64,000 nt of DNA from an uncultured Micrococcaceae bacterium (lineage in GTDB: Bacteria; Actinomycetota; Actinomycetes; Actinomycetales; Micrococcaceae): positions 366,622 to 430,621 of the forward strand of contig CANNAD010000003.1 in the NCBI GenBank assembly GCA_947502645.1. Reading direction: 5' to 3'. The position numbers and the translations under genes are program-made. This document shows, piece by piece, positions 52,805-61,739 of the stretch; position 1 is the first letter of the stretch, and the number at the start of each line of letters is the position of its first letter. The notes below the pieces were generated by a model, which did not search any database, had not been told where the DNA came from, and saw nothing but the letters and a program-made list of their open reading frames with translations.

Positions 52805-55387
52805 TCACATCCGTTTCTTGACTCGCCCCGTAGCAGGCGCGCTCCAGGGATCCTCCGGCCATGGATGCTTGGGATAGCGTCCCCGCATCTCGGCCCGTAC
52901 CTGCGCGTACGGGCCGGACCAGAAAGACGCCAGGTCATCGGTCACCGCCAACGGCCTTCCCGCCGGTGACAGTAAATGGAAGAGTACGGGTACCCGCCCA
53001 TCCACCAATCGCGGAGTCTCAGCCAGTCCGAAGCACTCCTGAAGCTTCACTGCCACGACCGGGCGGGCGCCGTCGTCGTCCGTGTCCGGGTAGTCGATCC
53101 GCACCTGAGAACCGCTGGGCACGCCGAGCCGTTCCGGAGCCAGTTCGCCAAGCCTGCCCGCCTCGGGCCAGGGCAGCAATCTGCGAAGCGGATCAGCCAG
53201 ATCGATCCTGTTCGCCGGCGTACCGGAAGCCAGCTTCTCCAGCTCCGGAGTCAACCACTCCGCAAGCCGTGCCACCAATGCCGCCTCCGACACATCCGGC
53301 CAGGGATCCCCCAAAACCCGGTGCAGGAAAGCCATCCGCTGTCGCAGTGCATCCGCTTTCGACGACCAACCCATCACTCCCAGCCCGTCAGCGGCCAGTG
53401 CACGAGCCACCGCGTCCCGACCCTCATCCGCCGAAGAACGCACCGGGGTGGAGGAAAGGACAATCGCACCGAGACGACGCTCCCGACGGGCAGCAACCCG
53501 GCCGCCCTCAAAATGCGCCTGCACAGACTCAGTCACCACATGCCGGGCAGCAGCCTCCGCGATCTCCGCCGTCAACGGTGCCGCCGCCCGAATCACGGCA
53601 CCCGTACCTGCGGCGTCACGACCCTGTGCGCGGGACACCTCAGCCACCGCCAGCCACTGCTGCCCAGCCAGCGGACTTCCGGCGGGCAGCCCGGCCCGCG
53701 TGCCCGAAGCCAACAGGTAACTCTCGCCAGCAACACCGGTGACACGCCGCGCCACCCGGTCCGGAAACGCGAGCGCGACGACGTACCCCACCGCGTCAGC
53801 GCCGCTTATCGTGGGCTCCGTCAGCGTGCGGAAGCTCGGCTCCTCCCGCCCGGCGATCTCTTCCATTCGCCGGGCGTCCTCCGCCCAACGCCGCTCCGCC
53901 GGATCCCTGGAGTGCCCGCCGCGCAGAGAGCCCAGAAGTCGGGTGAGGTCCGCTCCGGGTGCACGAAGATCACCAGCAACCATCGCGACGACTTGCGCAG
54001 ACGTCCGCCTTCCGACGACGACGGCGCCATCCAGGAGTGCGCGCGCCAACCGTGGGTCCGCCGGCACCCGTACCAGTACATGGCCGAGCGGAGTCGCCCG
54101 GCCATCCTCGTCCACGGCTCCCAGCTCGCGCAGCACCTCCACGGCATCGGACATCGCACCGTTCGGCGGCTCATCCGGCAGGGCGAGCCCCACCCCACCG
54201 GGTGCACCCCAGCAGGCCAGTATCAGGGCGGCACCGGTCAGGTCCGACACCAGGATCTCCGGCGTTGAATGGGCTGGTGCTGCACCGAACGTCTTCTGGT
54301 CATAGCAGCGGACCACACGTCCTGGTCCCAGCCGGGCGGCACGGCCTGCACGTTGGCCCGCGGAGGCACGGGATACGGAGACAGTCACCAGACCTGACAT
54401 TCCGCGGCTCGCATCGCGGCGCGGCTCACGGGTCAAACCGGAATCGACCACCAACCGGACACCGGGGACCGTGAGGGAGGATTCGGCCAGTGACGTGGAC
54501 ACAATAATCCGTGGAGGGTCCCCCGGATTCCGCCCGGAAACAGTCCGATCCTGGGTGACAGGATCAGCCCTGCCATGGAGTTGAAGCACCTCGGTTCCCG
54601 CACCCACCTGGCCGCTCAGGCGGGAGGCGACCTGCAGAACCTCCCAGGCTCCCGGAACAAACACCAACGCATCAATCGCGGGATTTTCGGCGAGCGCCGC
54701 AGCATGTGCGGCGGCCGTCGTCTCAGCCACATGGTCGAGGAACCCACGAGTCACCCCGCGGTCATCTATTCGGGCTGCCGCAGGCGGTGCCCACACAACC
54801 TCCAACGGGTGCAGCGCCGAAGGGCAGTCGATGATCGGTGCTGGACCGGCGCCGTCGTACTTCCCCAGCAGTGCAGCAAACCGCGGTGCATCCAGGGTTG
54901 CGGACATGGCAATCAACGTCAGGTCTCCGCGCAGCTGGCGGACCTCGCCGAGCATGCCGAGCAGCAGATCGGTTTCCAGACCGCGCTCGTGGACCTCATC
55001 GAGAATCACCGCTGACGTACCCTCGAGCCCGGGATCGGCAAGCAGCCGGCGCAACAGGATCCCCGGAGTGACGAACTCAACCAGCGTGTCCGGACTGACA
55101 TGGTGTTCGCCGCGGACACTGTAGCCAACGCGGTCACCCAGCCTGCTGTGATCCAGCGCTGCGAGGCGACGCGCGGCCGCACGGACAGCGACCCGACGGG
55201 GTTGCGTGACGACAACCCGGCCGGCCTGTGCCACGAGGTTGGCGATAAGTGGTGGGACCAACGTGGTTTTGCCCGTGCCCGGTGGGGCCTGCACGACGGC
55301 GGTGCCGTTCAGTGGGGCGCCGTTCAGTGCCGCGGCGAGGTCCGGCAGCGATGAGGCGAACGCCAGCCCATCTCCGATTTCTCCCAA
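52805..55387 (-). CDS. hrpB: ATP-dependent helicase HrpB
   Basis: This 860-residue DEAH/RHA-type helicase shows Walker A APPGTGKTTL near residue 34, TQPRRVAVRAAARRLA, the DEVH box ILDEVHERGLETDLLLGML near 127, motif III MSATLDAPRF, and motif VI SAGQRAGRAARLGPGRVVRC. The C-terminal HrpB domain is present (LQECFGLAETPRLVDGRVP, LLSPAGRPLAVTDDLASFW). The start is a TTG at 55387 with no strong alternative. HrpB is a chromosomal, non-essential RNA-helicase-like protein and lies outside the defence units. Confidence 0.9.
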   Translation of the reverse strand: MGEIGDGLAFASSLPDLAAALNGAPLNGTAVVQAPPGTGKTTLVPPLIANLVAQAGRVVVTQPRRVAVRAAARRLAALDHSRLGDRVGYSVRGEHHVSPDTLVEFVTPGILLRRLLADPGLEGTSAVILDEVHERGLETDLLLGMLGEVRQLRGDLTLIAMSATLDAPRFAALLGKYDGAGPAPIIDCPSALHPLEVVWAPPAAARIDDRGVTRGFLDHVAETTAAAHAAALAENPAIDALVFVPGAWEVLQVASRLSGQVGAGTEVLQLHGRADPVTQDRTVSGRNPGDPPRIIVSTSLAESSLTVPGVRLVVDSGLTREPRRDASRGMSGLVTVSVSRASAGQRAGRAARLGPGRVVRCYDQKTFGAAPAHSTPEILVSDLTGAALILACWGAPGGVGLALPDEPPNGAMSDAVEVLRELGAVDEDGRATPLGHVLVRVPADPRLARALLDGAVVVGRRTSAQVVAMVAGDLRAPGADLTRLLGSLRGGHSRDPAERRWAEDARRMEEIAGREEPSFRTLTEPTISGADAVGYVVALAFPDRVARRVTGVAGESYLLASGTRAGLPAGSPLAGQQWLAVAEVSRAQGRDAAGTGAVIRAAAPLTAEIAEAAARHVVTESVQAHFEGGRVAARRERRLGAIVLSSTPVRSSADEGRDAVARALAADGLGVMGWSSKADALRQRMAFLHRVLGDPWPDVSEAALVARLAEWLTPELEKLASGTPANRIDLADPLRRLLPWPEAGRLGELAPERLGVPSGSQVRIDYPDTDDDGARPVVAVKLQECFGLAETPRLVDGRVPVLFHLLSPAGRPLAVTDDLASFWSGPYAQVRAEMRGRYPKHPWPEDPWSAPATGRVKKRM

Positions 55388-55495
55388 CGCAAAAGGGCGG
55401 GTGTTTCGGTTGGATTCCCCGTCTTGGGGCGGTTGAGGTTTCAGGCTGCATCCAGACTTTGATTGTTTACGAGTATGAAGGCAGCCGCTGCCACC

Positions 55496-55580
55496 GACGG
55501 GTCCGCAGTTATTGTTGAAATAAGGTCCATTTTCCAGTTATTCCAACAATAAGTACGGGCGGATTGGCCATCGCTCCGAA
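55496..55580 (+). repeat. Interspersed palindromic element, copy 3
   Basis: This is a more diverged copy: CCGCAGTTATTGTTGAAATA ... GTTATTCCAACAATAAGTAC. The trailing GCGGA/TCCGC dyad is degraded. It lies in the 215-base gap between hrpB and the SAP-domain gene. Confidence 0.7.
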
Positions 55581-55602
55581 TCGGCACGATCGTGCCGGGG
55601 CC

Positions 55603-56166
55603 CTACGCCCTACCCCTCGCGTCAATGGGCTGGTCGCGATACTGCCGCCACGCCTCCAACAGCTCGGCCTTGGAACCGTCAGGGTTCCTGGTGTGCCAGT
55701 CCCGGGTGAAACGGTTGTACTCGAACTGGGCGTCGATCGTTTTCTGCCCCTGGTCTCTTGTGCCGTACCAGTGGTCGAGTGCTTGCGCGAGAGTCGCAGT
55801 GCCGTCGCTGTTCGCGAAGAACGCGCGCATCTCCCCATCAAAATGGAACGACGCACCAACCTGTTCCGTGAACCAGGCACGCAGCACCTGACTGCATCTC
55901 TGGCCAACCGGGATAACCGTTTCAGGTGACAACGGACCACACAACTGCGGTGCAGCAGTCCGCTTCGGAGTCCGTGGCTCAGAGAAAGCAGTACCGTCCA
56001 GATGGGCGGCGATCCGCTGCGCCAACAACTCCTTACCACCAGAGGCACGAATGCCAAGATGTCGGGCGAAGTCCACCAACTCATCCTTGAGCCAGTACCA
56101 GCGCAAAAACTCCGACCCCGTCAGCTCGGATGACAATGAGGGCCGTTCAGAAGATGATAAATTCAT
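55603..56166 (-). CDS. SAP-domain/DUF6434 protein
   Basis: This 187-residue protein opens with a SAP-like motif (WLKDELVDFARHLGIRASGG, KELLAQRIAAHL), a putative nucleic-acid-binding helix pair. The C-terminal DUF6434 part (RCSQVLRAWFTEQVGASFHF, LAQALDHWYGTRDQG) follows. Its ATG overlaps the stop of tex (ATGA), so the two are co-translated, which suggests an RNA/DNA-linked accessory role. Confidence 0.82.
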   Translation of the reverse strand: MNLSSSERPSLSSELTGSEFLRWYWLKDELVDFARHLGIRASGGKELLAQRIAAHLDGTAFSEPRTPKRTAAPQLCGPLSPETVIPVGQRCSQVLRAWFTEQVGASFHFDGEMRAFFANSDGTATLAQALDHWYGTRDQGQKTIDAQFEYNRFTRDWHTRNPDGSKAELLEAWRQYRDQPIDARGRA

Positions 56167-58556
56167 CGCAGGCCAGCCTCCCTCAGCGCCTTCGCCATCG
56201 CACTCTCCGGCTCACGGGACTCACGTTTGGCACGCGGTTCACCAGACGCGCGAGGCTCCCGTGGCTCGCGGGAAGCACCACGCGCGGCTCCAGATTTTCC
56301 ACCTTTCGAAGGGCTCTCGTCATCCAGCCGCAATGTAAGCGCAATCCGTTTGCGTTCGGGGTCGGCTTCGAGGACTTTGACTCGTACTACCTGCCCGGAT
56401 TTGATGATGTCGTGGGGGTCGGAGACGTAGGTGTTGGACATGGCGGAGATGTGGACCAGCCCGTCCTGGTGAACGCCGATGTCCACGAAGGCCCCGAAGG
56501 CGGCAACGTTGCTGACTGTCCCTTCGAGGATCATGCCGGGGCGTAGGTCGGAGATCTTCTCGATTCCCTCAGCAAAGGACGCAGACGTGAATTCGGGTCT
56601 GGGGTCACGGCCTGGTTTTTCCAGTTCGGTGAGGATGTCCTGCACGGTGGGAAGGCCAAACGTGTCGTTCACAAAATCGGCGGCGTTCACGGTGGCCAGC
56701 GCACCGGTTCCACGGACCGCATCGGCTTTGGCGGCCCCCACGGAACTGAGGATCCGCCGCGCCACACCGTACGCCTCAGGGTGCACGCTCGACGCGTCCA
56801 ACGGCTCCGCTCCCCCGCTGATCCTGAGGAACCCGGCACACTGCTCAAACGCTTTCGCCCCGAGCCGCGGCACCATTTTCAAATCTGTGCGTTTGGCAAA
56901 AGGCCCGGCCTCGTTCCGGTGAGCCACAATGTTCTCACTCAACAACGGTCCTAGGCCGGCCACCCGGCTCAGCAGCGCCGGCGACGCCGTATTAACGTCT
57001 ACGCCCACCAGGTTCACGCAGTCCTCAATCACAGCACCCAGGGAACGTTCCAGCTTGGCGGGAGCGACGTCGTGCTGGTACTGCCCCACACCAATGGCTT
57101 TGGGATCAATTTTCACCAGTTCCGCCAGCGGATCCTGCAGCCGGCGGGCAATGGATACCGCGCCGCGAAGCGAGACGTCCATGCCGGGCAGTTCGGCCGA
57201 GGCCAGTGCCGACGCCGAATAAACGGACGCACCGGCCTCAGACACCACGAGCTTGCGGATCTTCTGTTCCGGCAGACTCTTGATCAGTTCGACGGCGAGC
57301 TTGTCCGTTGCGCGGCTCGCCGTCCCGTTACCAATGGCGATGAGTTCCACGTTGTGCTTCACCACCAGTTTCTTCAGGCTCGCCAGCGAATCCGCCCACT
57401 TGTTGGCGGGCGCGTGCGGGTAGATGGTGTCAGTCGCCGTGACCTTCCCGGTTCCATCGACGACGGCGACCTTGACTCCCGTACGCAACCCCGGGTCCAG
57501 CCCCAGTGTGGACCGGTTCCCGGCAGGTGCTGCGAGCAGGACGTCACGGAGGTTCGCCGCGAACACGCGCACCGCCTCATCCTCGGCGTCCTGAACCATC
57601 CGCGAGCGCAGATCAGTGGCGAGCCGGGGCTGGATGCGGGTCCGCCAGGCGATCTGCGCTGTCTGGGATAGCCATGAGTCGGCGGCCCGTCCCCGGTCGG
57701 AGATGCCGGCCGCCCTGGCGACGGCGTTTTCGTAGCGGCCGCGGGCGTCGTCGTACGCTTGCTTGTCCTTGGGGTCCGCTTCGGCGAAGGAGACGTCCAG
57801 GATGCCTTCTTTCTCCCCGCGCATCAGGGCGAGGACGCGGTGCGCGGGCATTGACTTGGGTAGCTGGGCGAAGTCAAAGTAGTCCGCGAATTTCTGGCCT
57901 TCCGCTTCCTTGCCCTTGCGCACCTGCGCGCGGAGCCGGCCAGTGTTCCACAGCCGGTCCCGCAGCGTGGTGGTCAGTTCCACGTCGAGGCTCACGCGTT
58001 CGACGACGACGGCCCGGGCGCCTGCCAGCGCGTCCTCGGGTGCGGTGATGGAGTGCTCTGGGTTGAGGTATTTGCCTGCCTCGAGAACGGGGTCGAGGTC
58101 CGGGTTGCGCAGCAGGGCGTCTGCGAGGGGTTCCAGACCTGCCTCGCGGGCGATCTGAGCCTTGGTGCGGCGTTTGGATTTGAACGGCAGGTAGAGGTCC
58201 TCGAGCCGGGACTTGGTATCCGCCGACTGAAGGGCAGTGATGAGTTCGTTGGTGAGCTTGCCCTGCTCGGCAATGGATGCCAGCACGGCCGCACGGCGGT
58301 CTTCCAGCTCGCGCAGGTACCGCAGCCGCTCCTCCAGGTCGCGGAGCTGGGCGTCGTCGAGCGTTCCCGTGACTTCCTTGCGGTACCGGGCGATGAACGG
58401 GACGGTGGAACCGGCGTCGAGCAGTTCTATGGCCACCTTGACCTGCCAGGCCTGCACGCCGAGCTCGGAGGCGATCTGGGCGTGGATCTTCCGGTTCACG
58501 TCTGCAGGGCTGGGTACGGGAGCTGACGGTTGGGCTGAGGCTGCTGGAATACTCAC
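56163..58556 (-). CDS. tex: Tex-family RNA-binding protein
   Basis: This 797-residue protein has full Tex architecture: N-terminal helical domain (VPFIARYRKEVTGTLDDAQL), YqgF/RNase H-like domain (STLGLDPGLRTGVKVAVVD), helix-hairpin-helix modules (VNTASPALLSRVAGLGPLLS, NENI-type region) and a C-terminal S1 domain (GMILEGTVSNVAAFGAFVDI). A basic, acidic-mixed tail rich in Arg, Glu and Pro extends beyond S1, common in actinobacteria. Tex acts in transcription and RNA turnover in the cytoplasm. Confidence 0.95.
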   Translation of the reverse strand: MSIPAASAQPSAPVPSPADVNRKIHAQIASELGVQAWQVKVAIELLDAGSTVPFIARYRKEVTGTLDDAQLRDLEERLRYLRELEDRRAAVLASIAEQGKLTNELITALQSADTKSRLEDLYLPFKSKRRTKAQIAREAGLEPLADALLRNPDLDPVLEAGKYLNPEHSITAPEDALAGARAVVVERVSLDVELTTTLRDRLWNTGRLRAQVRKGKEAEGQKFADYFDFAQLPKSMPAHRVLALMRGEKEGILDVSFAEADPKDKQAYDDARGRYENAVARAAGISDRGRAADSWLSQTAQIAWRTRIQPRLATDLRSRMVQDAEDEAVRVFAANLRDVLLAAPAGNRSTLGLDPGLRTGVKVAVVDGTGKVTATDTIYPHAPANKWADSLASLKKLVVKHNVELIAIGNGTASRATDKLAVELIKSLPEQKIRKLVVSEAGASVYSASALASAELPGMDVSLRGAVSIARRLQDPLAELVKIDPKAIGVGQYQHDVAPAKLERSLGAVIEDCVNLVGVDVNTASPALLSRVAGLGPLLSENIVAHRNEAGPFAKRTDLKMVPRLGAKAFEQCAGFLRISGGAEPLDASSVHPEAYGVARRILSSVGAAKADAVRGTGALATVNAADFVNDTFGLPTVQDILTELEKPGRDPRPEFTSASFAEGIEKISDLRPGMILEGTVSNVAAFGAFVDIGVHQDGLVHISAMSNTYVSDPHDIIKSGQVVRVKVLEADPERKRIALTLRLDDESPSKGGKSGAARGASREPREPRASGEPRAKRESREPESAMAKALREAGLR

Positions 58557-58618
58557 TGGAACAGTTTAGGCGGGGGCACTGACATTACGGCCAGCGCCCC
58601 AACCTGGACAGAGAATTA

Positions 58619-58652
58619 GCATTGCAGGCGGTACTGAAACCGCCTGCAATGC
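58619..58652. terminator. Terminator hairpin, APC permease operon end
   Basis: GCATTGCAGGCGGT (58619-58632) pairs perfectly with ACCGCCTGCAATGC (58639-58652) around a six-base loop. It lies just past the stop of the minus-strand permease gene. Confidence 0.8.
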
Positions 58653-58663
58653 CAATCGTGGGC

Positions 58664-60181
58664 TCAGGACAGTTCGTCGCGAACAAACTCCTCATTCTCC
58701 GGCTGCCTCAACCGCGAGAGAACGTACCCGGCGGCAAGAGCAACAAACGGAACACTCACCAGCACCCAGCCAAGCGCGCTGAGCCCCCACGAGGTGACCG
58801 ATGGGTCCACACCCTCCGCGGTTGTACCAGCCAGCAGTCCAAACCGGGACATCAGCAGGTACTCACCAATCACCAACCCAATGAACGCCAGGACCGGGGC
58901 GATCGTGGTGGTGAAAATGCCCTCACGGTCCTTTTCGCGCCGGAAATAGACGACGACGGCCACGCACACCAGCGCTTCAATGAGGACAATCGCCAGGACG
59001 GCAACGCCGCTGAACCAGTAGAACATGTTCAGGACCGGCTCCAGCTGCGCGATCGCGAAGATGATGATGACCAGCCCGGTGACAATCGACGTCGCGAACG
59101 ATCCCCGCTGCGGGGCACCCTTGGCGTTGACGCTACCCAGTGCACGCGGCAGCACTCCGCCGCGGCCCAGAGCAAAAACGTACCGTCCGGCAGCGTTCTG
59201 GAAAGCCAACAAACCCGCAAACAGGCTCGAAGTCACCAGCACAGCCATCACCGTCGCCATCCACCCACCCACATACTGGGTGGCCAGACCAAACAGCACC
59301 GCTGCCGGATCAGCCAACGGAACGCCGTCGACACTGGAAAGTTCCACCGTCGTCGCCACGACCTGCGAAGCCCCCATACCGGTCACCAGCGCGAACGCGC
59401 ACAGAGCAAACAGGACGGTGATGGTGATGACGGCCAGGTAGGTGGCCTTGGACACAACTTTCTTGGGGTCCTTGGATTCCTCCCCGTAAATCGCCGTCGC
59501 CTCAAAACCGATGAAGGAGGCGAAAGCGAACGCAAAGGCGATCCCGGCGGACCCCGCGAGCCCACCCACCAGAATGGCCTGCGGCGAGAACGACGCCGCG
59601 AAGTTCAGGCCCTCCGGACCGCCGTCGATCAGAATCGCAATCGCGGTGACCACCAGGGACAGCAGTTCCAGCAGCATCAGTACGCCGAGCACCTTCGCGC
59701 CGACGTCCACACTCGCCAGCGAAAGCACCGTGACAACAGCCCAGGCAGCCAGCGTCCAGAGCCACCACGGCAGATCGAGCCCCAACGCCGCCATCTGCCC
59801 GGACATCAGCCCGCCGAAGAAACCATAGATGGCGAGCTGGATTCCCAGATAGGCGATGAGGGACACGAACGCGGACCCCAGGCCCACATGCCGCCCCAAC
59901 CCGCGGCCTATATAGGCGAAGAACGCGCCGGCGTTGGTGACCCGCTGGCTCATCGCCGCGTAACCGACACTGAATAACAGCAAGGTCAGGCCGACGGCGA
60001 GGTACGCTCCCGGCGCGGCCGCACCATTGCCCAGCACAATGGCGATCGGCACAGCGCCGGTCATACCGACCAGTGGTGCCGCTGCCGCTACAACAAAAAA
60101 TACGATCCCGATGACGCCCAGACGGCCGCTGCGTAGCGACGTCCTGTCCTCACCGGTGGAGACTGTGTCCTGTTGGACCAT
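58664..60181 (-). CDS. APC-family amino acid/amine permease
   Basis: This 505-residue membrane transporter of the APC superfamily has about twelve hydrophobic segments. TM1 carries GIVFFVVAAAAPLVGMTGAV, and the GFEATAIYGEESKDPKKVV loop is typical of the family. It lies in the same direction downstream of the aldehyde dehydrogenase and amine oxidase genes, so an amine or amino acid that feeds them is the likely cargo (inference). Confidence 0.9.
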   Translation of the reverse strand: MVQQDTVSTGEDRTSLRSGRLGVIGIVFFVVAAAAPLVGMTGAVPIAIVLGNGAAAPGAYLAVGLTLLLFSVGYAAMSQRVTNAGAFFAYIGRGLGRHVGLGSAFVSLIAYLGIQLAIYGFFGGLMSGQMAALGLDLPWWLWTLAAWAVVTVLSLASVDVGAKVLGVLMLLELLSLVVTAIAILIDGGPEGLNFAASFSPQAILVGGLAGSAGIAFAFAFASFIGFEATAIYGEESKDPKKVVSKATYLAVITITVLFALCAFALVTGMGASQVVATTVELSSVDGVPLADPAAVLFGLATQYVGGWMATVMAVLVTSSLFAGLLAFQNAAGRYVFALGRGGVLPRALGSVNAKGAPQRGSFATSIVTGLVIIIFAIAQLEPVLNMFYWFSGVAVLAIVLIEALVCVAVVVYFRREKDREGIFTTTIAPVLAFIGLVIGEYLLMSRFGLLAGTTAEGVDPSVTSWGLSALGWVLVSVPFVALAAGYVLSRLRQPENEEFVRDELS

Positions 60182-60231
60182 GTTCCTACTCCTCTTTGAG
60201 TTCAGTTCCCCGCATCAACGGGGCGGTCCGG

Positions 60232-61674
60232 TTAGTCTCCGTAGTGCATCCAGACACCCTTGGTCTGTGTGTAGGCGTCGATGGCGTAGGGCCCCATTTC
60301 GTTGCCCCAACCGGAAGCCTTGAACCCTCCCCAGGGCGCGGCCATATCCGGTACGGGCGGCATGTTGACGAAGATCGCCCCTGCACGGATGCCATTGGCC
60401 AGACGGTGGGCGGCGTTGACGTCCTTGGTCCAGACCGTTGCGGCGAGCCCGTACTCGGTGTCGTTGGCGCGGGCAATGACCGCTTCCAGTTCGTCCTGGT
60501 CCTCGTACGTGAGCACGGGCAGGACCGGTCCGAAAATTTCCTGCCGGGCAATGGTCATCTGATCCGTGACGCCCGCGAACACTGTCGGTTCGAAGAAATA
60601 CCCCTTCTGATCCACCCGTGCACCGCCGGTGATCAACTCAGCGCCGTCGCCGGCGGCCGTACCCACCAGCTGCTCCACGTGCGCCAGATGCTCAGCGGAC
60701 ACCAGCGGACCCACCTGGGTGGACTCGTCGGACCCTGCACCGATGGTCATACCCTTGACCCCTGCGGCCAGCTTCTCCACGAACTCGTCTTCACGCTTCT
60801 TGTCCACGTAGAACCGTGTGTACGCTGCGCAGACCTGCCCGCTATTGAGCATGCCGCCCATCAGGTTCCCTCCCACGGCGACGTCGATGTCGGCGTCGGC
60901 TGCGATGATGCTCGGCGCTTTTCCACCCAGCTCGAGCGTGACCCGCTTCAGGTTCCCCGCACTTCCGCGCACAATCGAGCGGCCCACTTCAGTGGAACCG
61001 GTGAAGGACACCTTGTCCACACCGTGGTGATCCACCAGTGCCTGCCCGGTAGTGCCGTCGCCGGTCACAAGGTTGACGACGCCGGCCGGGAAACCTGCCT
61101 CAACACAGAGTTCCACGAGCCGGATACTGGTCAGCGGTGTCTGCTCAGCGGGCTTGATGATCACCGTGTTACCCGTAGCCAGCGCCGGCGCCAACTTCCA
61201 CGCCAGGATCATCAGCGGGAAGTTCCACGGTGTGATCAGCGCACAGACACCGATCGGTTCACGACGCGTGTAGTGATGGGTATTCGGGAAAGAAATAGGG
61301 GAAGTACGGCCCTCAATCTTGGTCACCCAACCCGCGTAATACCGGAAGTGCTCGGCCGCACCACCAACACTGACCGAACGCGATATGCCGATCGGCTGCC
61401 CCTGGTCCGCTGTTTCCAGCTGCGCCAACTCCTCAGCGTTTTCCTCAATGAGGTCAGCAAGACGGAACAACAGTTTTGCCCGCTGCACCGGCAGCAAATC
61501 CCTCCATTCCGCACCATCGAAAGCCGAACGCGCAGCGGAAACCGCCTGGTCGACGTCGGACGCGTTGGCGAACGCCACCTCGTGGAGGACCTGCTCGGTC
61601 GCCGGGTTGTATGTGGGAATGGTGCCGCCGCTGGCTTCGGTCCATTCGCCATTGATGTAGAGCCTCGTTGCCAT
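60232..61674 (-). CDS. NAD(P)-dependent aldehyde dehydrogenase
   Basis: This 480-residue enzyme starts at [17 protein letters not shown] with RBS AAGGAG. The cofactor site [27 protein letters not shown], the catalytic Glu in [13 protein letters not shown] and the nucleophile Cys in [14 protein letters not shown] are present, so it should be active. It sits between a copper amine oxidase and an APC permease, so it most likely oxidises the aldehyde released by the oxidase. The longer upstream frame is not used because it lacks an RBS. Confidence 0.93.
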   Translation of the reverse strand: MATRLYINGEWTEASGGTIPTYNPATEQVLHEVAFANASDVDQAVSAARSAFDGAEWRDLLPVQRAKLLFRLADLIEENAEELAQLETADQGQPIGISRSVSVGGAAEHFRYYAGWVTKIEGRTSPISFPNTHHYTRREPIGVCALITPWNFPLMILAWKLAPALATGNTVIIKPAEQTPLTSIRLVELCVEAGFPAGVVNLVTGDGTTGQALVDHHGVDKVSFTGSTEVGRSIVRGSAGNLKRVTLELGGKAPSIIAADADIDVAVGGNLMGGMLNSGQVCAAYTRFYVDKKREDEFVEKLAAGVKGMTIGAGSDESTQVGPLVSAEHLAHVEQLVGTAAGDGAELITGGARVDQKGYFFEPTVFAGVTDQMTIARQEIFGPVLPVLTYEDQDELEAVIARANDTEYGLAATVWTKDVNAAHRLANGIRAGAIFVNMPPVPDMAAPWGGFKASGWGNEMGPYAIDAYTQTKGVWMHYGD

Positions 61675-61739
61675 AATTTTTCTACTCCTTGTTATTTCTG
61701 ATACCCGGAATGAACGGATTCCAGGCGATGGGGCAACGC

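Noticed and set aside
50107-55580. CRISPR or insertion-sequence ends for the 75-bp elements
   Set aside because: Spacing is kilobases, no transposase lies between copies, and the copies are direct rather than terminal inverted repeats.
58622-59977. 451-codon plus-strand frame opposite the APC permease
   Set aside because: It is Gln/Arg/His-rich with no hydrophobic core, the usual antisense image of a membrane protein gene.
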